Source of the DNA: Acidobacteriota bacterium
Lineage (GTDB): Bacteria; Acidobacteriota; Terriglobia; UBA7540
DNA length: 12,488 bases
Direction: 5' to 3'
Assembly: GCA_021828225.1 (NCBI GenBank)
Contig: JAKASH010000033.1
Span: 1-12,488, forward strand
The notes beneath the pieces were generated by a model, which had not been told where the DNA came from, did no database searches, and was given only the letters and a program-made list of their open reading frames with translations. Both the position numbers and the translations under genes were made by a program. Position 1 is the first letter of the stretch, and each line of letters begins with the position of its first letter. This document shows, in pieces, positions 8,801 to 12,488 of this stretch.

Positions 8801-9733
8801 ATGCTGTCTCATGCGGAAGTGGTCCGCCAACTGATCGCCCTGGAAAGCTTTGTAACGCTGAGTTATGCGCGATTGGATGTGAACAGGCGCCGCCTTGACT
8901 ATGTCGATTGTGGACACACCGGGATTGTTCAAGTCCATGGCAAATCGGGCGTATGCGAGTTGTTGCACGGGGAGAATCTGCCTTTGGGAGTTCGAGAAGA
9001 TGAGATTTACGATCAGATCTCCGTACCCTTTGAGCCGGGCGACCTTTTCTTCTTCTATTCGGACGGGATCACCGAGGCGCGCAACCCGGCAGGAGAACTG
9101 TTTGGCGCCGACCGTCTCGCAGAGCACATTAAAGCGAACAGCTTGCTTGCGCCCGCCTCATTCGTAGAAGCCATTCGCAATGCTGTCTTCTCATTTTCGG
9201 AGACTGACCGTCTGGGTGACGACCTTACCAGCGTTGCTGTGAGGGTGGAAAGCCAGGAGGCTCCGCTTGCAAGGGCGGAAATTGAGATTCACAGTGATCT
9301 CAAACAGCTTTGCAGCGTGCGAGAGTTTGTAAGCTCCTTTTGTCGCGGTCTTCCGGGTCCGCCGCTCAGTCAGGAAACCATCTGCTCACTCGAGCTGGCT
9401 GTTAACGAGGCCGCGTCGAACATCATGAAACACGCATACCATGGCCGCACAGACCGGTGGATTCACCTTGAAGGCGAGGCGTTTCCCAGCCGTGTCTTGA
9501 TCCGCCTGTATCATCTCGGCGAACCCTTTGACCCTTCAGGACTGCCTCCGCCGGTGCTTGACGGTTCGCAGGAATCCGGATTCGGTGCATACATCATATC
9601 CAAAAGTACCAATGACGTGAGATACTATCGCGATGAACGCGGGATGAACTGTATTACTCTGGTGAAAGCTCGAGATCTCATTGCACGAAAGGAAACACAA
9701 CCCGATGGAAGTAGCTGTCAACCAGATCGGTGA
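5819..9733 (+). CDS. Membrane sensor PAS/GAF protein with SpoIIE-type PP2C phosphatase and RsbW-like HATPase
   Basis: A 1,304-residue partner-switching regulator. Domains in order: a KdpD-type (DUF4118-like) membrane region with about four helices (12-105); PAS domains at about 129-243, 252-368 and 378-495; GAF domains at about 515-662 and 680-838; a coiled coil (840-905); a PP2C/SpoIIE Ser/Thr phosphatase (905-1145); and a C-terminal GHKL ATPase of the RsbW/SpoIIAB kind (1152-1285). Phosphatase metal-site motifs are all present: DGDFY with Asp934, GDVMGKG with Asp952, FYSDG with Asp1082 and GDDLT with Asp1134/Asp1135. The ATPase keeps the N-box (Glu1197, Asn1201) and a G-rich lid (SGFGAY, 1253-1258), but the G1-box Asp is His1232, so kinase activity is uncertain. 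There is no HisKA phosphoacceptor helix, so it is not a classical histidine kinase. The phosphatase should dephosphorylate a STAS antagonist, most simply the one encoded just downstream, which overlaps by 29 bp. The start has a weak ribosome site, but the first membrane helix fits this ATG. Signals sensed are unknown. Confidence 0.94.
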   Translation: MSAKITQGKVAGYLFALLGITVVTVVSLLLPWRLNDTTVALAMLLTVLFIATFWGSMPALVASVFGVLSLNYFFLMPAGEFTIEDAETFIDLAAFLVTAVTVGQLSARAKRRAVEAEAGRREARRANAYNRSLLEAAIDPLVAIGKDGKITDVNGATEGVTGRSRSELIGTDFSDYFTDPAKAQAGYQQVFREGIVRNYALEIRHTDGHETPVLYNASVYRDETGEVAGLFAAARDITERKKAEAALRESETNLRKAQAIAHVGSWHLDIATKRLTWSDEVFRIFGLRKGQTMTYEDFIGKVHPEDREAVEGDWADALQGAPYDVEHRILVGERVKWVRERANVEFDKDHKAVRGIGTVQDVTERRLAEDSLKKSASEIHDLYNNAPCGYHSVDQDGTFVRINDTELSWLGYTRAEVVGRKKFSDFLMPESLKAFEESFAMFKTGGAIQDLEFDMVRKDGTVLPVLLSATTVRDSGGNYVMSRSTVYDITARKRAENEVRLLARLQTVVAGLGEYALGGAALGDVFDETVAQVAWALGIEYCKILELLPGREGCLLRSGIGWKPGYVGKAIVSIGEESQAGYTLLSGEPVVVEDFGTEKRFSGPGLLREHGVVSGMSVAIPMKEGPYGVLGAHTRTRRTFTRDEVNFLQAVSNVLGSAIERHRAEAQLLQINRANRALSRCNEAMIRATEESTFLQQICNLIVEEAGYRLCWVGHAENDEAKSVRPLAQAGFEEGYLDTVNITWADTERGRGPAGTSIRTRQMVHIRDIERDSRMAPWREEALKRGYRSILSVPLLVDSDVFGVLIIYAAEPDAFSSEEVDLLTELADDLAFGIMTLRTRAERAKAEEGIRRLNAELEHRVIERTTELETANMVKDELLVREQAVTAELERAREREAEVGFKIQKTLLLDQPPMDVPGLQVAALTIPSQRIDGDFYIFFKHRNQCLDVIVGDVMGKGVPAALVGAATKSYFLKALSHLMAFSQDGSIPEPKEIVMLSHAEVVRQLIALESFVTLSYARLDVNRRRLDYVDCGHTGIVQVHGKSGVCELLHGENLPLGVREDEIYDQISVPFEPGDLFFFYSDGITEARNPAGELFGADRLAEHIKANSLLAPASFVEAIRNAVFSFSETDRLGDDLTSVAVRVESQEAPLARAEIEIHSDLKQLCSVREFVSSFCRGLPGPPLSQETICSLELAVNEAASNIMKHAYHGRTDRWIHLEGEAFPSRVLIRLYHLGEPFDPSGLPPPVLDGSQESGFGAYIISKSTNDVRYYRDERGMNCITLVKARDLIARKETQPDGSSCQPDR
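9688..9693 (+). promoter_or_regulatory. Ribosome binding site of the STAS gene, inside the sensor gene
   Basis: AAAGGA lies 11 bases before the ATG at 9705. The spacing is slightly long, but no better site is present. A TTG at 9681 would add eight residues ahead of the STAS fold and has only GAG upstream, so ATG 9705 is preferred. Confidence 0.5.
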
Positions 9734-10043
9734 AGTAGGCGTAGCGGAAGTGCCAGTGGATGAACTGGACGCCAGCAATGCTCCGGAATTCAAACGCGAC
9801 ATCACACCTGTTGTCCAGGCCAATACAAAGCTCGTGCTGGACATGAGCCGGCTGCGCTTTGTGGATAGTTCCGGATTAGGTGCCATTCTTTCCTGCCTTC
9901 GACAATTGAGCGCCAAAGGCGGGGACATGAAGCTCTGCTGCATGTCAAACCAGGTCCGGGCGGCTTTCGAACTTGTCCGCATGCACCGGATCTTTGATAT
10001 CTATCCCACAAGAGAGGATGCCATCCGCGCCTTTGAGTCCTAG
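9705..10043 (+). CDS. STAS-domain anti-sigma factor antagonist (RsbV/SpoIIAA family)
   Basis: A 112-residue single-domain cytoplasmic protein, the usual size for this family. The sequence follows the STAS pattern throughout: a beta strand with GEVGVAEVPV, then LDASNAPEFKRDI, the core strand LVLDMSRLRFVDSSGLGAIL and a C-terminal helix ending IRAFES. The switch serine lies in the conserved DSSG motif (Asp54, Ser55, Ser56). In the family, an RsbW/SpoIIAB-type kinase phosphorylates this serine and a PP2C phosphatase removes the phosphate; the unphosphorylated form binds the kinase and so frees its sigma factor or other partner. The gene overlaps the upstream phosphatase/ATPase gene by 29 bp, which suggests translational coupling and makes that protein the most likely phosphatase, and perhaps kinase. 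No sigma factor gene is nearby, so the final target is unknown. Confidence 0.95.
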   Translation: MEVAVNQIGEVGVAEVPVDELDASNAPEFKRDITPVVQANTKLVLDMSRLRFVDSSGLGAILSCLRQLSAKGGDMKLCCMSNQVRAAFELVRMHRIFDIYPTREDAIRAFES

Positions 10044-10227
10044 CGGCGTGCCGAAAAGGCGGGTTTTGTGGTGAATTTTACCCTTGTTCGCGGTATTCGC
10101 TTTACGATGTTTCCACGCGTTTCGAGCAACGCTCTCAGGGGGGCAGGTAATCTTACAATCTCTTCCATTCATGTCTGCCGCCTGCAGAGGAGTGGCCACG
10201 GGCTTCCGCTCACGGTAAGGTAGGGGC
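10044..10227. other. Intergenic region between STAS gene and glgP
   Basis: This 184-bp gap holds no convincing gene. A -10-like TACAAT (10154-10159) has no matching -35 box at standard spacing, and a small hairpin TCTGC/GCAGA (10174-10188) lacks a T-run. No clear terminator separates the STAS gene from glgP, so read-through transcription is possible but unproven. Confidence 0.5.
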
Positions 10228-12488
10228 ATGGAAAGCAACCGATTTCTTCACGATTTTGAGAAGCATCCTGAAACGGATTCAGTTCCTGCCATTGAGAAGT
10301 CCATCCGGCGCCATGTGAGGTACTCGCTGGCGAAGACCTGGCGCGACCTTTCTGCAAGTGATCTGCTTACTGCAGTAGCGCTCTCTGTTCGTGACCGGCT
10401 GGTGGAACGGATGCTGGAAACGGAAGAGAGATACCGCCAGGAGGACCCCAAGCGCCTCAGTTATATCTCCATTGAATTCCTGATCGGCCAGTCCCTGACA
10501 AATAATTTGCGCAACCTCTGCGTTTGCGAGTTGTATCAGGAGGCGATTAGTAATCTCGGCGCCAGCCTGGAAGATCTGGAGCAAAGTGAAGGAGACGCCG
10601 CGCTGGGCAACGGCGGTCTGGGCCGGCTGGCAGCCTGTTTTCTGGATTCCCTTGCCACACTGGGAATGCCCGCTTGCGGTTACGGCATCAATTACGAGTA
10701 CGGCCTCTTCAAGCAGGAGATCGATAACGGCTACCAGCGGGAGAAGCCTGAAAACTGGCTCGGGCAGAGCAGCCCCTGGGAAATCGGCCGGCCCGATGAA
10801 GCCTGTCTGGTTCCCCTCTATGGCCACATCGAAGACGCCCTCGATCGCGAAGGCGAATACAATCCCATGTGGATGGGATGGAAAGTCCTGATCGGCGTTC
10901 CTCATGACATGCTCGTCTCGGGATACGGTGGGCAGACGGTCAATGTCCTGCGCCTCTATTCCGCCCGCTCAAGCCGGGACTTTGACATGCGGATATTCAA
11001 TGACGGTGATTATTTCAAGGCCGTCGAGCAAAAGATCTCCTCGGAAACAATCTCCAAGGTGCTTTATCCTTCTGACGCGGTAATCGCCGGCAGGGAATTG
11101 CGGCTTGTGCAGGAATATTTCCTGGTCGCCTGCGCCATCCGCGACACCGTCCGGAGGTTCGAGCAAAGCCACGACGATTTCCACGAGTTTCCGGCAAAGG
11201 TTGCTATTCAGTTGAACGATACGCACCCCGCGCTGGCGGTTGTGGAACTGATGCGGATTCTGGTGGATGAGAAGGCCCTCGAATGGCGGGAAGCCTGGGA
11301 CATCACGCATGCCACTCTCGGCTTCACGAATCACACACTGGTGCCGGAGGCGCTCGAGAAATGGCCCGTATGGTTGCTTCAGCATGTGATTCCGCGCCAC
11401 CTGCAAATCATTTATGAGATCAATCGCCGTTTCCTCGAACATGTGGCGGTGGTCTATCCAGAGGACCCCGGGCGGCTCCAGCGCATGTCGCTGATTGAGG
11501 AGTCCAAACCCCAGAAGGTGAACATGACCCATCTGGCGATAGTCGGCTGCCACTCCATCAACGGAGTCTCGGCCATTCACACGGGACTGATCAAGTCTTC
11601 GCTGGCGCCGGATTTCTACCAGCTCTGGCCGGAAAAATTCAATAACAAAACTAACGGAATTACGCCGCGCCGGTGGCTGCTGAAAGCCAACCCCGAACTT
11701 TCGAGCCTGGTCACATCCGCGATCGGCGCCGGGTGGATTACCAATCTTCCTCAGCTTCGAGGGCTGGAGGATCGCGTCACCGATGCAGCTTTTCGAGCCG
11801 GATTCCGAAAGGTCAAGGCGTCCAACAAGGAGAAGCTGGCGCAAATTATTAATGACACCGTGCGCGTGAAAGTGGACCCGGGCTCTTTGTTTGATGTGCA
11901 GGTCAAGCGCATTCACGCTTACAAGCGGCAGTTGCTCAGCGTGATGCACATCATTGACGAGTATCTCTCGCTGATCGAAGACGGCCGCCAGCCGGTGGTG
12001 CCCAGAACGTACATCTTCGCCGGCAAGGCCGCGCCCGGTTACTGGAAAGCCAAGCAGATCATTAAACTCATCCACAACGTGGGGCGGGTGATCAACAATG
12101 ACTCGCACGCCGGCCAGTGGATGAAGGTGGTTTTCCTGCCCGACTATCGCGTCTCGCTGGCGGAAAAGATCTTTCCCGCCGTCGACCTCGGCGAGCAGAT
12201 TTCGACCGCGGGCATGGAAGCATCGGGAACCAGCAACATGAAGATGGCGCTGAACGGAGCGGTCACGATCGGCACGCTTGACGGCGCGAACATCGAGATT
12301 CGTGAGGAAGTGGGCGACGACAATATTTTCATCTTCGGCCATCAGGCGGCGGAGTTGCAGGCGATGCGCGCACGCCATGCCTACCGACCGCGGGAACATT
12401 ATAACCGCGACCCGTGCATCAAGCGCGTTGCCGATTCCTTTCGTTCCGGCAGGTTTTGCCCTCAGGAACCCGGCCTCTTCAACTGGAT
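10228..12488 (+). CDS. glgP: Glycogen/starch/maltodextrin phosphorylase (GT35), 3' partial
   Basis: Removes glucose units from the non-reducing ends of alpha-1,4-glucans with phosphate, giving glucose-1-phosphate, in the cytoplasm. The ATG at 10228 is preceded by an AGGTAGGGG purine stretch. 753 codons are present before the right edge cuts the gene; the family is usually about 815-850 residues, so roughly the last tenth is missing. Visible family motifs: RLSYISIEFLIGQSL near 76-90; the glycine-rich GNGGLGRLAACFLDSLA at 127-143; NDTHPALAVVELMR in mid-protein; NGITPRRWL; VQVKRIHAYKRQ; and the pyridoxal-phosphate region EASGTSNMKMALNGA, with the cofactor lysine at Lys672. The N-terminus is short and lacks the animal-type phosphorylated serine segment, as expected of a bacterial enzyme. 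No active-site change is apparent. It lies in the same direction as the partner-switch genes after a 184-bp gap; whether it is controlled by them is unknown. Confidence 0.97.
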   Translation, partial: MESNRFLHDFEKHPETDSVPAIEKSIRRHVRYSLAKTWRDLSASDLLTAVALSVRDRLVERMLETEERYRQEDPKRLSYISIEFLIGQSLTNNLRNLCVCELYQEAISNLGASLEDLEQSEGDAALGNGGLGRLAACFLDSLATLGMPACGYGINYEYGLFKQEIDNGYQREKPENWLGQSSPWEIGRPDEACLVPLYGHIEDALDREGEYNPMWMGWKVLIGVPHDMLVSGYGGQTVNVLRLYSARSSRDFDMRIFNDGDYFKAVEQKISSETISKVLYPSDAVIAGRELRLVQEYFLVACAIRDTVRRFEQSHDDFHEFPAKVAIQLNDTHPALAVVELMRILVDEKALEWREAWDITHATLGFTNHTLVPEALEKWPVWLLQHVIPRHLQIIYEINRRFLEHVAVVYPEDPGRLQRMSLIEESKPQKVNMTHLAIVGCHSINGVSAIHTGLIKSSLAPDFYQLWPEKFNNKTNGITPRRWLLKANPELSSLVTSAIGAGWITNLPQLRGLEDRVTDAAFRAGFRKVKASNKEKLAQIINDTVRVKVDPGSLFDVQVKRIHAYKRQLLSVMHIIDEYLSLIEDGRQPVVPRTYIFAGKAAPGYWKAKQIIKLIHNVGRVINNDSHAGQWMKVVFLPDYRVSLAEKIFPAVDLGEQISTAGMEASGTSNMKMALNGAVTIGTLDGANIEIREEVGDDNIFIFGHQAAELQAMRARHAYRPREHYNRDPCIKRVADSFRSGRFCPQEPGLFNW

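Noticed and set aside
8183..9127. A 314-codon minus-strand frame within the sensor gene
   Set aside because: It is the shadow of the GAF2 and phosphatase region, which has intact catalytic motifs on the plus strand.
5819..9733. Calling the large sensor a KdpD-like or hybrid histidine kinase
   Set aside because: There is no HisKA helix with a phosphoacceptor His. The PP2C motifs and the RsbW-like ATPase identify a SpoIIE-family phosphatase instead.
10107..10220. A short plus-strand frame between the STAS gene and glgP
   Set aside because: There is no ribosome site and its composition is not protein-like; it is probably chance.
10969..12399. A 476-codon open frame on the minus strand inside glgP
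   Set aside because: It lies entirely antisense to the conserved phosphorylase motifs, has no recognisable domain and is explained by the high GC content and codon pattern of glgP.

Overview
The window looks like chromosomal DNA from a free-living, aerobic, GC-rich Gram-negative bacterium. An Acidobacteriota-type genome is my best guess. The reasons are the large secreted BNR/sortilin-like propeller protein of a kind very common in that phylum, a b6-type but C-terminally fused cytochrome b next to a Rieske protein, and the PAS/GAF-rich SpoIIE-family phosphatase. This assignment is inference; no phylogenetic marker is present. I see no phage, transposon, CRISPR or RNA gene.

Layout. (1) Positions 1-1566, minus strand: a respiratory bc-complex operon, with the Rieske iron-sulfur protein first and then cytochrome b 14 bp downstream. 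Cytochrome b is cut by the left edge of the window. (2) Positions 1567-2197: about 630 bp with no convincing gene and a few weak hairpins. (3) Positions 2198-5431, minus strand: a 1,077-residue exported beta-propeller protein with about ten BNR (Asp-box) repeats, an Ig-like region and a helical tail; function unknown. (4) Positions 5432-5818: a divergent intergenic region with a strong 13-bp inverted repeat on the side of the propeller gene and a near-perfect 20-bp palindrome just upstream of the plus-strand gene. (5) Positions 5819-10043, plus strand: a compact partner-switching module. It starts with a 1,304-residue membrane-anchored sensor (KdpD-type membrane region, three PAS, two GAF, a PP2C/SpoIIE phosphatase and an RsbW-like HATPase). 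A small STAS anti-sigma-factor antagonist gene overlaps its 3' end by 29 bp. (6) Positions 10228-12488, plus strand: glycogen phosphorylase (glgP), missing only its C-terminal end at the window edge.

How the genes fit together. The Rieske and cytochrome b proteins form the core of a quinol:cytochrome c oxidoreductase in the inner membrane. The sensor protein probably integrates signals through its PAS and GAF domains and controls the phosphorylation state of the STAS protein at its DSSG serine, which in this family frees or traps an anti-sigma factor or another HATPase partner. No sigma factor or separate anti-sigma kinase is visible, so the output is unknown. Glycogen phosphorylase follows in the same direction after 184 bp. 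A regulatory link to the switch is possible but not shown.

Most unusual points: the phosphatase and kinase-like domains sit in one polypeptide; the kinase-like domain has His where the nucleotide-binding Asp is expected; and there are two inverted-repeat structures in the divergent promoter region.
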